Notes: generated by a model from the letters alone, not told the origin. Counted from the first letter of the stretch, positions 36,280 through 47,509 are shown. The stretch is DNA of 53,075 nucleotides from Bacteroidales bacterium (GCA_013141385.1 JABFRB010000017.1:1-53075); one strand, 5' to 3'. Numbers and translations: made by a program.

Positions 36280-37320
36280 TTAGAGTTTGCCCAAGAATTC
36301 TATAGTATCAATACCATCAGCAAACTCATCTAATTTTGGGTTTTGGCTTGTTCCAAAAGAGATAGCGCCTGGAATTAATTCACTATTTCCAACAATACAT
36401 TGCAATTCATTACGATGATTATCGATATAAATCAGAACATCTTCAATTTTTTCATATTCTTGAAAATGAACAACTCCCACTGTTGAACCAATGGATTCAT
36501 TCTGTTTCAAAAGCATAAAATCTGTATCGATGTGATCGATTAGGTTCATTAGATTCATCGTTTTCTGAAACTCATAATTATTCATATACTTGTTATGAGT
36601 ATCGAGGTTTTGCCATGTCTTAAAAGCCTGTAACATTGAAAAAAAAGAATAACCCTTAGGAACCATTAATTTAGAAACATTCCTACAACCCAATCCAAAA
36701 TACAGGAAAATATCATCGCTAAGATGAGTTAACTCATCATCAGTTTCCTTTCCTGTAATAACAGCAATGCTATTCCTATGTTTACGAATGATTGTAGGGT
36801 AATTTCGAAAATAGTAATCAAAATATCGCGATGAATTATCGCTACCAGTAGCAATCACCGCATCAAAGCCATGAAGGGTAACTTCAGAGAGTTCAATTAA
36901 ATCTGAAAACTCTGGATTTATCTCACATAACATATTTATAACAGCTGCCATTAAATGCCCATCTTTTGACGAAATTTTTCCTAAAAAACGATGCCCAGTA
37001 AGTAATACACAAATTAAGTCGTGAAGACCCGCAAATGGAATGTTTCCGGCCATTATTACGACAACCTTTTTACTCTCTTTGGGTGTGAAATGGGCTCTAG
37101 GATATTTTGCTATTAATGTGTTTAAAGCGTCACGTTTTAACCACAAATTGGCAATAGAATCAATTGCGAAGTATACATTTTCAGAGGTAAACCAAGGGTT
37201 ATGAATACTGGCTTCTTGAATAATTTTTTCAAATTTAGACTCACAATTCTGAATTGACTCAGAGAGCATTCTTTCACCAAGTGTAACAAAAGCATCTATT
37301 CGAGTTTCAATATTCATCAA
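36280..37320 (-). CDS. LuxC-like acyl-CoA reductase
   Basis: This 346-residue protein belongs to the LuxC family of the aldehyde dehydrogenase superfamily, which reduces activated fatty acids to aldehydes. The nucleotide-binding region includes VVVIMAGNIPFAGLHDLICV and the catalytic cysteine is in YFGLGCRNVSKLMVPKG, matching LuxC. It is shorter than the roughly 480 residues of luminescence LuxC but typical of the Bacteroidota branch. No luciferase (luxAB) or acyl-protein synthetase (luxE) gene is near, so bioluminescence is excluded from local evidence; the physiological substrate is unknown. Confidence 0.85.
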   Translation of the reverse strand: MMNIETRIDAFVTLGERMLSESIQNCESKFEKIIQEASIHNPWFTSENVYFAIDSIANLWLKRDALNTLIAKYPRAHFTPKESKKVVVIMAGNIPFAGLHDLICVLLTGHRFLGKISSKDGHLMAAVINMLCEINPEFSDLIELSEVTLHGFDAVIATGSDNSSRYFDYYFRNYPTIIRKHRNSIAVITGKETDDELTHLSDDIFLYFGLGCRNVSKLMVPKGYSFFSMLQAFKTWQNLDTHNKYMNNYEFQKTMNLMNLIDHIDTDFMLLKQNESIGSTVGVVHFQEYEKIEDVLIYIDNHRNELQCIVGNSELIPGAISFGTSQNPKLDEFADGIDTIEFLGKL

Positions 37321-37511
37321 TCTTTTTTTACAAAAATACTAGAAAAGTTATAATTTGAAAGATAAAAGTTATTTGCGAAAAGTTAACTGCTACGCCATAT
37401 TATATGACCAAACATTTATTCAAATAATAAAAATCGTATAAAAATAATCTTTTCAGAATATTACTATCAACTATTTATAGCTTTTTAGCTTATAGGTTGC
37501 TAAAGATCTGT

Positions 37512-37519
37512 TAACTTTG
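37512..37519 (+). promoter_or_regulatory. putative -7 box of the ABC permease gene
   Basis: TAACTTTG matches TAnnTTTG and lies 25 bases before the permease start. No well-spaced -33 TTTG was found. Confidence 0.4.
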
Positions 37520-37544
37520 ACTCGTAGGCTCAAAATTTAAAACT

Positions 37545-38792
37545 ATGAGATTCGGTGCCCTTTTAAAAGAGAATATAAAAATTTCCTTAAACGCAATTCG
37601 ATCAAATACTTTGCGTTCAATACTAACAATATTCATTATTGCACTTGGAATAATGGCCTTAGTGGGAATTTTAACCGCTATTGACTCTATTAGAGGGAGC
37701 ATTAGTAGCGAGTTTTCAAGCATGGGGGCAAATACATTCAGTATAGCAAGTAGAGGAATGCGAGTGCATGTTGCCGGCAAACGCTATCGTACCTTAAACC
37801 ATCCATATTTGAGCATGAGACAAGCTCAAGAGTTTAAGGATAGATTCCAATTCCCATCTATTGTTTCAATTTCTGTTAACGCATCGGGTACAAGCACAAT
37901 TAAACAAAAATCAAAAAAGACCAATCCAAACATTTCTATTTACGGAATTGATGAGAATTATCTTACAACTGCTGGTCTGGAGATAAATACTGGACGTAAT
38001 TTTTCATCACATGAGTTAGAAGCTGGAAGGGCTGTTGCCATTATTGGTTTTGAGGTTGCAAAAAAGATATTTGATAAAAACGAAGATCCACTTGATAAGT
38101 TTATAAGTGTAGGTGGAGGAAAATACAGAGTAGTTGGTGTGCTAAAAACAAAGGGAACGGGTTTTAATGGTGGACCAGATCGTTCTGTAATGCTTCCATA
38201 TGGTAATGTTGCAACCTATTTCTCTCGGCCAAATATGGACTATACAATTAGCATAAAGCCTAACGATCCAAAATTTCTTGAATATGCTGTAAGCGAAGCA
38301 GAAGGAATATTTAGAATTGTTAGAAATTTAAAAGCCACTGATGAATCAGATTTTAACATTGAAAAAAGTGATAGTTTGGCTCAAATTCTTTTAGAGAACT
38401 TAGAAAATGTAACCTACGTTGCAACTCTAATTGGTATTATCACCTTGATAGGTGCGGCGGTTGGTTTAATGAATATTATGCTAGTGGCTGTTGCTGAGCG
38501 AACCCGCGAAATTGGCACTCGGAAAGCAATTGGTGCTAAATCTTCCACTATTAAGCAGCAATTCCTATTCGAAGCTATTGCCATTTGCCAGCTAGGTGGT
38601 ATTTTAGGTGTAATTCTTGGAATACTAATCGGTAACATAATGTCAATGCTTACTGATAGTCCTTTTTTGATACCATGGAAATGGATTTTAGTAGGACTTA
38701 GTCTCTGTTTTGGTGTTGGATTAGCTTCAGGTTACATACCCGCAGTTAAAGCCTCTCGATTAGATCCTATTGAAGCATTACGTTACGAGTAA
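37545..38792 (+). CDS. MacB-like ABC transporter permease (FtsX domain)
   Basis: This 415-residue protein is a MacB/LolC-type ABC permease. One membrane helix near the N-terminus (LTIFIIALGIMALVGILTAI, about 27-47) is followed by a periplasmic MacB-PCD domain (about 50-250) and an FtsX domain with three helices (about 285-405) that includes LMNIMLVAVAERTREIGTRK and the EIGTRKAIGAK coupling helix. It ends with the typical ASRLDPIEALRYE. Such permeases move lipoproteins, peptides or drugs across or out of the inner membrane. No ATPase gene is adjacent, so its partner is elsewhere. Confidence 0.9.
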   Translation: MRFGALLKENIKISLNAIRSNTLRSILTIFIIALGIMALVGILTAIDSIRGSISSEFSSMGANTFSIASRGMRVHVAGKRYRTLNHPYLSMRQAQEFKDRFQFPSIVSISVNASGTSTIKQKSKKTNPNISIYGIDENYLTTAGLEINTGRNFSSHELEAGRAVAIIGFEVAKKIFDKNEDPLDKFISVGGGKYRVVGVLKTKGTGFNGGPDRSVMLPYGNVATYFSRPNMDYTISIKPNDPKFLEYAVSEAEGIFRIVRNLKATDESDFNIEKSDSLAQILLENLENVTYVATLIGIITLIGAAVGLMNIMLVAVAERTREIGTRKAIGAKSSTIKQQFLFEAIAICQLGGILGVILGILIGNIMSMLTDSPFLIPWKWILVGLSLCFGVGLASGYIPAVKASRLDPIEALRYE

Positions 38793-39118
38793 AGGATTGA
38801 GGTCAAATATTGCTAATAATTTGAAGACAGTGTATTTGTACTCTGAATCTATTTAATTTTAGTATTTGCTAAGTTTAAAAACAAATAACTGGCAAAATAT
38901 AGAATTAAACTTTTAATTACTGCAAAGTTGAACGATTTGTCATCATTATCAATTACAAGGAGGCCCAGATTCGAAATCATATTTTTTTATTATCGTTTTA
39001 TTTTAGTAAATTTTCTTATCTTTTATAGTTTTGTATCAATATTTATATAATTATCAACCTTTTAATTCGAATTTTGTATTAAACTCAATGTATAACAAAA
39101 TAAGATTATTCAATTTAA
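38793..39118. other. intergenic region before the SpoIIE phosphatase gene
   Basis: This 326-base AT-rich gap has no open frame. It contains TAGTTTTG at 39026-39033, which matches the -7 box TAnnTTTG on the plus strand, 85 bases before the phosphatase start. No hairpin or clear terminator for the permease gene is visible. Confidence 0.4.
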
Positions 39119-40705
39119 ATGAACAGATTTAAAAGAATTTCATACGGTTTCCTTTCTGCAAATTTAAGAGGTAGTTTAATATATGAAGATGTTAGAAAGG
39201 TTACTCTCATCAACCTATTTTCTATAATTGGTATCTTTTATTTGCTATTTTATAGTTTTAGGATGTTCAAATTACACGATTACAAACTTTCTTATGTTTA
39301 TATATGCTGCATACTTATTATAGTATCAATGCAATTTTTTTTAAACCTCAGAAAAAAAATTGTTGCTGTTAGTCATGTACTAGTATTCGGTTTATACTGT
39401 CTTGAAGTTCTATTTCTTGTCCGCAATGGCTCAACAATGCTAAATATAAAAAGTCACTATATTTTTCCTGGAATCTACTGGTATTATGTCTTCCCACCTT
39501 TTAGCATTTTTCTATTAGGTCGCAAAATTGGATCGTTATATAATTTACTTTTAATTGGAACATCAATAATCTATTTTTCATTTAGTTGTTTTCAAAATGA
39601 GTATTATGATTTTGAATTTATAGTTAGGTTTCTATCCATATTTAGCGCAATATTCTTTTTCTCGTTCTTCTTTGAATCGGTTCGTGTCATAACTTCTGAT
39701 GCTTATAGAACATCACAAAATAAAAATATCAAACTACTAAAACTTATCTCAGAGAAGAATAGTAATCTAAAGAAAAACAATAGTGAACTTTCGCAACTTA
39801 CCGAAGAGATTAGCACTCAAATGGAATATTTGAAAGTATTAAATGTTGAATTGCAGGAACAAAATGAAAAGATCGCTAAGCAAAATATAAAGCTCGAAGT
39901 CCAAAGCGATGAGATTCTTCTTCAGCGTGATTTATTAATGCAATACAAACATAATATCGATGACAGTATACTATATGCTAGTTATATTCAAAACGCTCTT
40001 TTACACGGAGATGACTCTTTAAAAGAGAATTTCAGCGATTGTTTTATTCTTTACTTGCCCAGAAGTATAATAGGTGGTGATTTTTATTTTGTTCAGAAGA
40101 TTGGTAATCATATAATAATTGCTGCTGCGGATTGTACCGGACATGGGATACCAGGAGCATTACTTAGCATGCTGGGAATTGCATTGTTATCCGAAATTGT
40201 AAACCGCCATGATATTGATAGTACTAGCACAATATTAAACGATATGCGCAGAGAGGTGATCTCTGCATTAAGTAGAAAAGACAATATATATGATGCAAAG
40301 GATGGGATGGATATTGCATTATGCAAAATTAATCTTAAAACCCTAGAGTTACAGTTTTCAGGAGCATATAATCCCGCATTTATAGTAAGAGGGAGTGAAC
40401 TCATTCACCTCAAAGGGGATAAGATACTTGTTGGTAAATCAATTAATGAAAATCGAACTTTCACCCAAAAGAACTTCCAACTTCAAAAGAATGATTGTTT
40501 ATACCTATTTTCCGATGGATTTTCAGATCAATTCGGGGGTTCAACAAAGAAAAAATACCTGATGAGAAATTTTCAGGAACTTTTAATAAAAATAGCACCT
40601 GAGGGTATGTCTAGTCAAAAGGACGTCCTGTTAAAGACATTTGAAAATTGGAAAGGTGTTAACGATCAAACTGATGATGTTATGATCCTTGGTGTTAGGA
40701 TATAA
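39119..40705 (+). CDS. membrane-bound SpoIIE/PP2C-type phosphatase
   Basis: This 528-residue protein is a membrane-anchored serine phosphatase. Residues 1-195 hold about six membrane helices; a coiled coil with repeated Lys/Glu/Gln/Leu follows (about 200-285); the rest is a PPM/SpoIIE phosphatase. Metal-binding residues are in IIGGDFYFVQ (about 317) and AAADCTGHGIPGALLSMLG, with the later LFSDGFSDQFGG. Enzymes of this kind usually dephosphorylate anti-sigma antagonists or act on other phosphorylated signalling proteins. No sigma factor or antagonist genes lie nearby. It starts with ATG and is followed by a strong bidirectional terminator shared with gapA. Confidence 0.9.
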   Translation: MNRFKRISYGFLSANLRGSLIYEDVRKVTLINLFSIIGIFYLLFYSFRMFKLHDYKLSYVYICCILIIVSMQFFLNLRKKIVAVSHVLVFGLYCLEVLFLVRNGSTMLNIKSHYIFPGIYWYYVFPPFSIFLLGRKIGSLYNLLLIGTSIIYFSFSCFQNEYYDFEFIVRFLSIFSAIFFFSFFFESVRVITSDAYRTSQNKNIKLLKLISEKNSNLKKNNSELSQLTEEISTQMEYLKVLNVELQEQNEKIAKQNIKLEVQSDEILLQRDLLMQYKHNIDDSILYASYIQNALLHGDDSLKENFSDCFILYLPRSIIGGDFYFVQKIGNHIIIAAADCTGHGIPGALLSMLGIALLSEIVNRHDIDSTSTILNDMRREVISALSRKDNIYDAKDGMDIALCKINLKTLELQFSGAYNPAFIVRGSELIHLKGDKILVGKSINENRTFTQKNFQLQKNDCLYLFSDGFSDQFGGSTKKKYLMRNFQELLIKIAPEGMSSQKDVLLKTFENWKGVNDQTDDVMILGVRI

Positions 40706-40731
40706 AAAACCCCGGAAAATTCCGGGGTTTT
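40706..40731. terminator. bidirectional terminator between the phosphatase gene and gapA
   Basis: AAAACCCCGGAA pairs with TTCCGGGGTTTT, separated by only a small A-rich loop, with A and T runs on both sides. It sits between convergent stop codons (40705 and 40740). Confidence 0.9.
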
Positions 40732-40739
40732 CTATTATA

Positions 40740-41819
<1,080 letters not shown>

Positions 41820-41936
41820 TTAACAATCCAGTTTGTTAACTTTTTTAATGCAATCGATTGATTTAGAAAAAAATGAAATTTAATGAGGAATTTAATCAAC
41901 AAATATTCTGAAATAATCATAAAAAGGCTTACAAAT

Positions 41937-42533
41937 TCACAAATGAAATAACAAATCCTTAAAATCATCAAATGAGTTAATGTTTGTAAAACATTTTTTG
42001 GTTGTAGGGTTTTCGGGAATTTCGTAGAAATTAGTTTTTGAAATTAGAAATAAATCGGTTACTGGTCGCCCATTGGTCGAACTCACCATTGATTCTATTT
42101 GTCCTACTAATGATTTTGAGTACAAAGCAAAAAGGGGTTCTTCATAAGTGCCAATTAATGGAACAAGGATGTCTGGCTGACTTTTAAGAAATTCGGTTGT
42201 CATATCCGCTGCAAGTTCTAAATCCGCAAATGGCATATCGCAAGAAACAACAAAGATTGCAGGATCTATTGAGTTTACTAATGCGCTGTGTATTCCGCCA
42301 AGAGGTCCTATTCCAATGATGATATCAGGGTAAACCACTATATTGTCAATATCAAAGTCGACAATCTCATTAGATATAATAATTGTATTGCTATAGACAG
42401 GGCTTAAAGTTTGGTGTATTCTCTGAATAAAAGTAATTCCATCGATCTCAAGTAGAGCTTTATTCCTACCGCCTATTCTTGAGGCCTTGCCTCCAGCAAG
42501 TATTGCTAGCGTGATATGTGGAAATATGGGCAT
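41937..42533 (-). CDS. mobA: molybdenum cofactor guanylyltransferase-like protein (MobA)
   Basis: A 198-residue nucleotidyltransferase related to MobA, which converts molybdopterin to its guanine dinucleotide. The motifs are LAILAGGKASRIGGRNKALL (nucleotide loop), LGGIHSAL, the metal-binding CDMPF and the GRPVTDLF stretch. The length is in the family range. No other molybdenum cofactor genes are nearby, so its specificity (MGD versus another pterin or sugar nucleotide) remains inferred from the strong AGGxSxRxGxxKAL-type signature. It is followed by 192 bases before gapA. Confidence 0.85.
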   Translation of the reverse strand: MPIFPHITLAILAGGKASRIGGRNKALLEIDGITFIQRIHQTLSPVYSNTIIISNEIVDFDIDNIVVYPDIIIGIGPLGGIHSALVNSIDPAIFVVSCDMPFADLELAADMTTEFLKSQPDILVPLIGTYEEPLFALYSKSLVGQIESMVSSTNGRPVTDLFLISKTNFYEIPENPTTKKCFTNINSFDDFKDLLFHL

Positions 42534-42577
42534 TTGTATTCGTTTACAGTTGATATTTTGCCCTTTGAAATTTGCCT

Positions 42578-43189
42578 TTAGAACGACAATTCACCCTTAC
42601 CTTCTCTTACTATTTCAGGCTCATCGGATGTACAGTCGACGACTGTAGACGGGGTATTATCGCCATAGCCGCCATCAATAACAATATCAACCAAATTCTG
42701 ATACCGTTCATGAATTAACTCAGGATCAGTTGTATACTCTACAACATCATCATCGTCCTTAATTGAAGTGGTTAGAATTGGATTACCCAACTCTCTTACA
42801 ATCTCAATTGGTATGTTATTACTGGGAATTCTAATGCCTACAGTTTTTCTCTTGCTGATAAAGTAGTCAGGAACTTTGTTTAATCCGGGAAGAATAAACG
42901 TAAAAGGCCCTGGGAGATTTTTTTTCATCAACTTAAAGGTAGGATTATCAACCTTTGCAAAATCAGCAATGTGCCCAAGGTCAGAACAGATGAAAGAAAA
43001 GTGGGCTTCTTTGGCTTTTAAACCTTTAAGTCTGATTATCTTTTCAACAGCCTTTTGATTAGTAATATCGCATCCTAAACCATAAACCGTATCAGTGGGG
43101 TAAATAATAATTCCCCCATTACGCAAAACCCCAACCACACGGGATATTTCACGCGGGTTAGGGTTCTGTGGGTAAATTTTTATTAGCAT
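42578..43189 (-). CDS. tsaC: threonylcarbamoyl-AMP synthase (Sua5/TsaC)
   Basis: This enzyme makes threonylcarbamoyl-AMP from threonine, bicarbonate and ATP for the t6A37 tRNA modification. The 203-residue protein has the YrdC fold with IIIYPTDTVYGLGCDI, KAVEKIIRLKGLKAKEAHFS, PGPFTFIL and VGIRIPSNNIPIE. It lacks the C-terminal Sua5 domain, so it is of the TsaC/YciO size; the KGR-type motif is replaced by the sequence KGLKAK, which is more often seen in the YciO branch. The product assignment TsaC is therefore likely but YciO is possible. It is transcribed with mobA (44-base gap). Confidence 0.8.
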   Translation of the reverse strand: MLIKIYPQNPNPREISRVVGVLRNGGIIIYPTDTVYGLGCDITNQKAVEKIIRLKGLKAKEAHFSFICSDLGHIADFAKVDNPTFKLMKKNLPGPFTFILPGLNKVPDYFISKRKTVGIRIPSNNIPIEIVRELGNPILTTSIKDDDDVVEYTTDPELIHERYQNLVDIVIDGGYGDNTPSTVVDCTSDEPEIVREGKGELSF

Positions 43190-43246
43190 CCGTTTTGAAA
43201 AATGGTAATAACTGCAAGTTTTGGATTTTACTAACTCGTTAGGTTA

Positions 43247-43903
43247 TTAACCATTTACCTTTTTATAGTCCTCAAGGAATTTTTTTAAACCAATATCGGT
43301 AAGCGGGTGGTTGAGTAAACCTAAGATTGCACTCAAGGGGCAGGTTGATACATCAGCACCTGCTTCAAGGCACTGAATAATGTGCATTGTATGACGAATT
43401 GAGGCTGCAAGAACTTTAGTTTCGTACTCGTAATAGTTGTAAACATTAACAATCTGGCGAATAAGTTCAACTCCATCGGTAGAAACGTCGTCCAAACGAC
43501 CAATAAATGGGGAAACATAGGTTGCTCCTGCTTTTGCAGCAAGCAAAGCTTGTCCAACTGAGAAAACTAAAGTACAGTTGGTACGAATGCCATGATCGCT
43601 GAAATATTTAATGGCCTTAATTCCATCCTTTGTAATTGGTACCTTAACAACAATCTGAGGATGTAATGCTGCTAACTCTTTTCCTTCACGAATCATTCCC
43701 TCATAGTCAAGAGCAATTACTTCGGCGCTTACATCTCCCTTTACGATATTACAAATATCTACGTAATGCTTTTTAATATTTGCTTCTCCTTTAATATTCT
43801 CTTTGGCCATTAAAGATGGGTTAGTTGTAACTCCATCGAGAACTCCTAGATCATTAGCTTCTCTAATTTGATCAAGATTTGCTGTGTCAATAAAAAATTT
43901 CAT
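43247..43903 (-). CDS. fructose-6-phosphate aldolase / small transaldolase
   Basis: A 218-residue member of the small transaldolase (TalC/FSA) family. The start [20 protein letters not shown] is characteristic. The Schiff-base lysine is in [14 protein letters not shown], and the phosphate region is [14 protein letters not shown] with the later [10 protein letters not shown]. The family includes genuine transaldolases linking glycolysis to the pentose phosphate pathway and fructose-6-phosphate aldolases; sequence alone does not separate them here. In Bacteroidota it is usually annotated fsa and often acts as the transaldolase. It has its own transcription unit or precedes tsaC by 57 bases. Confidence 0.88.
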   Translation of the reverse strand: MKFFIDTANLDQIREANDLGVLDGVTTNPSLMAKENIKGEANIKKHYVDICNIVKGDVSAEVIALDYEGMIREGKELAALHPQIVVKVPITKDGIKAIKYFSDHGIRTNCTLVFSVGQALLAAKAGATYVSPFIGRLDDVSTDGVELIRQIVNVYNYYEYETKVLAASIRHTMHIIQCLEAGADVSTCPLSAILGLLNHPLTDIGLKKFLEDYKKVNG

Positions 43904-44089
43904 GATATATTTGATTTATGATTATTCATTTAGGCTGGGCAAAGTTAACTCAATTTTTAGAACTATGCGAACTCGCTTTGGGGGGATTATTAACAATATA
44001 TAACGTTAACAATTTGCATTTTCGATATATTTTGTGTTATATTGCAACGTTTTTTTTCTATTTTAACCTTAAGATTAATCTTTTACATC

Positions 44090-45163
44090 ATGAAAAACCT
44101 CAATACAATCATAACTGGAACGGGTTGTTATATACCCGAAGTAAAAGTTTTGAATTTGCATTTCAGTAGGACCAAATTCTATGAAAAAGATGAAACATCT
44201 ATAGGTGGGGGGCATGAGGTTGTCGAGAAATTCAGAGATATTACTGGGATTAGAGAGCGTCGTTGGGTTAAGAAAGATCAAACTGCATCGGATATTGCTA
44301 CTATTGCTGCAGAAAGAGCTATAGAGGATGCTGGGATAGATCGTGAAACGATTGATCAAATTATTGTTGCTCAGAACTTTGGAGATGTTATAAAAGATAC
44401 GATTCAAACTGATACACTACCAAGTATCGCATCAAGGGTTAAACATAATTTAGATATAGCAAGTCCATCATGTATACCGTATGATATTATTTTTGGTTGT
44501 CCTGGATGGGTACAAGGAGTAATCCAAGCGGATAGTTACATTAAATCGGGGCTTGCAAAACGGTGTCTTGTAATTGGTGCGGATGCTCTTTCACGTGTAG
44601 TAGACAAATACGATAGGGATTCGATGATTTTCTCAGATGGTGCAGGTGCTACAATAATTGAGGGAGTGGAATCGGAGGAGAAGGCAGGAATACTTTCGTC
44701 TGCAATGGTTTCACACTCAAAAGAAGAGGCGTACTACCTATATCTTGGTAAATCGAATGCTCCAGAAAGTGATCCCAAAATACGATATATTAAAATGCTT
44801 GGTCGTAAAATATACGAGTATTCGCTTTTAAATGTTCCTTTGGCTATGAAAGCAGCCTTAGATAAATCAGGAATTCCTATTGAGCAAGTTAAAAAGATAT
44901 TAATTCATCAGGCAAATGAGAAGATGGATGAGGCAATAATCCAGCGCTTCTATAAACTATATCAAATTCGTGAAATCCCCGATAAGATAATGCCAATGAA
45001 TATTCACGAACTAGGAAACAGCTCAGTAGCTACCGTACCTACACTTTATGATATGATTCTTAAGGGTCAATTACCTGAACATAAAATAAATAAGAGGGAT
45101 ATCCTAATTTTCGCATCGGTTGGTGCCGGTATGAGTATTAACGCATTTGTTTATAAATTTTGA
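44090..45163 (+). CDS. 3-oxoacyl-ACP synthase III family protein (FabH-like)
   Basis: This 357-residue protein is a KAS III type thiolase-fold enzyme. It has the active-site cysteine in IIFGCPGWVQGV, the histidine in ILIHQANEKMDE and the asparagine in HELGNSSVATVPTL, the Cys-His-Asn triad of KAS III. At 357 residues it is longer than the roughly 320 of FabH and belongs to a branch whose substrate is unknown; housekeeping FabH, starter synthesis for a lipid or pigment, or another acyl condensation are possible. The start at 44090 is the ATG that gives MKNLNTIITGTGCYIPEVKV; a TTG at 44042 in frame would add an unlikely segment. It is followed by a terminator. Confidence 0.85.
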   Translation: MKNLNTIITGTGCYIPEVKVLNLHFSRTKFYEKDETSIGGGHEVVEKFRDITGIRERRWVKKDQTASDIATIAAERAIEDAGIDRETIDQIIVAQNFGDVIKDTIQTDTLPSIASRVKHNLDIASPSCIPYDIIFGCPGWVQGVIQADSYIKSGLAKRCLVIGADALSRVVDKYDRDSMIFSDGAGATIIEGVESEEKAGILSSAMVSHSKEEAYYLYLGKSNAPESDPKIRYIKMLGRKIYEYSLLNVPLAMKAALDKSGIPIEQVKKILIHQANEKMDEAIIQRFYKLYQIREIPDKIMPMNIHELGNSSVATVPTLYDMILKGQLPEHKINKRDILIFASVGAGMSINAFVYKF

Positions 45164-45204
45164 AAAAGCACTTGAGGCACATAACCTTTTAGACTACCTA
45201 ATAA

Positions 45205-45252
45205 AGAACCCCGCACTGATTCATAGAATCTAGACGGGGTTCTAAATTTTTT
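45205..45252. terminator. bidirectional terminator between KAS III gene and norB
   Basis: AGAACCCCG pairs with CGGGGTTCT. An inner GATTC/GAATC stem lies within the 21-nt loop. T-rich sequence follows, and the site lies between convergent stop codons (45163 and 45266). Confidence 0.85.
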
Positions 45253-45265
45253 AACAACTAGATTA

Positions 45266-47509
45266 TTACTTTTTGATAGACCAACCTGTTTTTAAGCCAA
45301 CTACAAAGTAAACAAGCCCAACGCTTCCTAAAGCGAAGATAGTATCACCAATAACTCTCAACCAACGTAAAGTTATCATCGAAGGTTGTTGCATAAACTC
45401 CATTGAACGTGCATACCATATTCCATGGTCAACTGATGCAATAGTTTGTTTGACGCCAACAGGTAAGATGCTTATTGTAACCATTAATATCAAACCTATT
45501 TGGAAGCACCAGAATGAATACTTTAAGATTTTATCGTTCCACTCCTCATTTATTGTCATACCTCTTAAAGAGAAAAGCATCAATCCAATACCTAACATTC
45601 CATAAACACCGAATAGAGCAGTATGTGCGTGAACAGGTGTTAAATTCAACCCTTGCATGTAATACAAAGCAAGTGGAGGATTAATTAAGAAACCAAATAC
45701 TCCTGCTCCTACTAAGTTCCAAAACGCAACAGCGATGAAACTGTAGATTGCCCATTTATACTTAAGCATCCATGGAGTTGTTTTGGTTAACTTATAGTTG
45801 TGCCAAGCCTCAAATCCCATAAGCACAAGAGGAACAACTTCCAATGCGCTAAACGAAGCACCTAAAGCAATTATAGACATTGGCACACCTGCAAAGTAAA
45901 GATGGTGGAATGTTCCAATAATACCGCCTAATAGATAGATAATTGTTGCAAATAGAGAACCTATAGTTGCCCTCTTGATGTTTAATAACCCAAGTTTTAC
46001 TAAAACAAAAGCGATAACTGTAGTTGCAAACACCTCGAAAAATCCCTCAACCCAAAGATGAACAACCCACCATCTCCAATATTCTGCCACCGATAAGTGG
46101 GTTTGACGACCAATCATTAAAGCGGCTCCATAAAAAGCAGCAATGGCAATTGATGAAATCGTAAAGAGAATCAGCAAGTTCCTATTTTCTGATTTAACTT
46201 TTAGTACAGGAAGTAAGGCACGAATCATTAAGAATAACCAAATAAGTAAACCCCCAAATAAGAGAACCTGCCAAAACTTACCTAAATCGATATATTCGTA
46301 ACCCGAGTGACCAAAGTAGAAGTTTTGTACCAAACCCAATTTCTGCATAATACCTAGCCATTCACCAGCCATAGAGCCTAGAACAACTATCAACAATGCG
46401 CCAAATAAAACATTAACACCTAGCCGTTGATATTTAGGTTCAACTCCAGATACTGCAGGGGCAATAAATAGACCTGTTGCCAACCAAGCAGTGGCAATCC
46501 AGAAAATAGCGAGTTGAACATGCCATGTTCGAGAAATAGTATAAGGAAGTATTGTATCTAAATTCAATCCGTAAAAACTATTTCCCTCAACGCCAAAATG
46601 GGCAGTAACAATACCTGTTATTACCTGAAGTAGGATTAACCCAGCAACAATCCAGAAGTATTTCAGGGTTGCTTTCATCGAGGGCGTTGCTTGTAAATTG
46701 ATGAGAGGATCATTCTCGGGGTATTTTTCTACACCCGTTTCATTATCTTGATTTTTCGCATAGTAAAAACCTAGCAAACCAATCCCTAGCAAAAGCATAA
46801 CAATACTAAACATTGTCCAAAAGAGGTGTTTTCCAGTTGGGTGATTACCAACTAAGTCATCACCAGGCCAATTACTTGTGTAAGTTATATCCTTACCCGG
46901 TCGTTCAGTTACGCAAGCCCAAGAAGTCCAAAAGAAGAATGCATTCATCTTTTGCATACTTTCATCATTCTTAATGGTATTTTCAGGAATTGCATATGCC
47001 AACCTTTCCTTAACTAACTCTTTCCCATTGGTGAAAAGTTTTTTGTAGTACTCAGCATTCGATTTAATTGCCAAAGCACGCAAATCTGAAACCACTAGAG
47101 TTTTTGTAGCCTCATCATATCTATTGGCTCTCAAATCTTTTTGAAGAACTGCTTTTAGATAAGCTTGTCGTTCAGGGTTCACCTTATCATAGGTAGATGA
47201 ATCATACTTATTTGCAAGCTCATTCAGCATAAAAACTGCTTCGCGATGAAGCCAATCGGCAGACCAATCGGGGGCTACATATGAGCCATGTCCCCATACA
47301 GTTCCAACTTCCTGACCTCCAATGGACTGCCAAACGCTTTGTCCATCTTTGATTTCTTGTGATGTAAAAATCTGCTCACCACTTTGGCTAACTACCCGCT
47401 CAGGGATAGGCGGTTTCTGAAGGTATATCTCATATCCAAAAATACCCAGAACCGAAAAACATACCACCATAACTGCAATAAATGCAATCCATAGTTTTCT
47501 TGTGTTCAT
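45266..47509 (-). CDS. norB: quinol-dependent nitric oxide reductase (qNOR)
   Basis: This 747-residue enzyme reduces 2 NO to N2O with electrons from quinol. An N-terminal helix and periplasmic domain (about 1-220, with SQSGEQIFTSQEIKDGQSVW) mark the single-subunit qNOR form, followed by about 12 membrane helices. Metal ligands are visible: the heme histidines in TWHVQLAIFWI and HAHTALFGVYGM, and the FeB site in WWVVHLWVEGFFEVF plus GTFHHLYFAG. The E of VEGFFE is the glutamate characteristic of NOR and absent from oxidases. It is last in a cluster with hcp and a ferredoxin and should detoxify NO. A gap of 96 bases separates it from the cupin gene. Confidence 0.96.
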   Translation of the reverse strand: MNTRKLWIAFIAVMVVCFSVLGIFGYEIYLQKPPIPERVVSQSGEQIFTSQEIKDGQSVWQSIGGQEVGTVWGHGSYVAPDWSADWLHREAVFMLNELANKYDSSTYDKVNPERQAYLKAVLQKDLRANRYDEATKTLVVSDLRALAIKSNAEYYKKLFTNGKELVKERLAYAIPENTIKNDESMQKMNAFFFWTSWACVTERPGKDITYTSNWPGDDLVGNHPTGKHLFWTMFSIVMLLLGIGLLGFYYAKNQDNETGVEKYPENDPLINLQATPSMKATLKYFWIVAGLILLQVITGIVTAHFGVEGNSFYGLNLDTILPYTISRTWHVQLAIFWIATAWLATGLFIAPAVSGVEPKYQRLGVNVLFGALLIVVLGSMAGEWLGIMQKLGLVQNFYFGHSGYEYIDLGKFWQVLLFGGLLIWLFLMIRALLPVLKVKSENRNLLILFTISSIAIAAFYGAALMIGRQTHLSVAEYWRWWVVHLWVEGFFEVFATTVIAFVLVKLGLLNIKRATIGSLFATIIYLLGGIIGTFHHLYFAGVPMSIIALGASFSALEVVPLVLMGFEAWHNYKLTKTTPWMLKYKWAIYSFIAVAFWNLVGAGVFGFLINPPLALYYMQGLNLTPVHAHTALFGVYGMLGIGLMLFSLRGMTINEEWNDKILKYSFWCFQIGLILMVTISILPVGVKQTIASVDHGIWYARSMEFMQQPSMITLRWLRVIGDTIFALGSVGLVYFVVGLKTGWSIKK

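Noticed and set aside
36280-37320. A bioluminescence or fatty-aldehyde operon around the LuxC-like gene
   Set aside because: No luxAB, luxE or luxD homologue is near; the gene is a branch common in non-luminous Bacteroidota.
43918-44169. Open frame overlapping the start of the KAS III gene
   Set aside because: It overlaps the leader and start of a well-supported gene in another frame and has no recognisable product.
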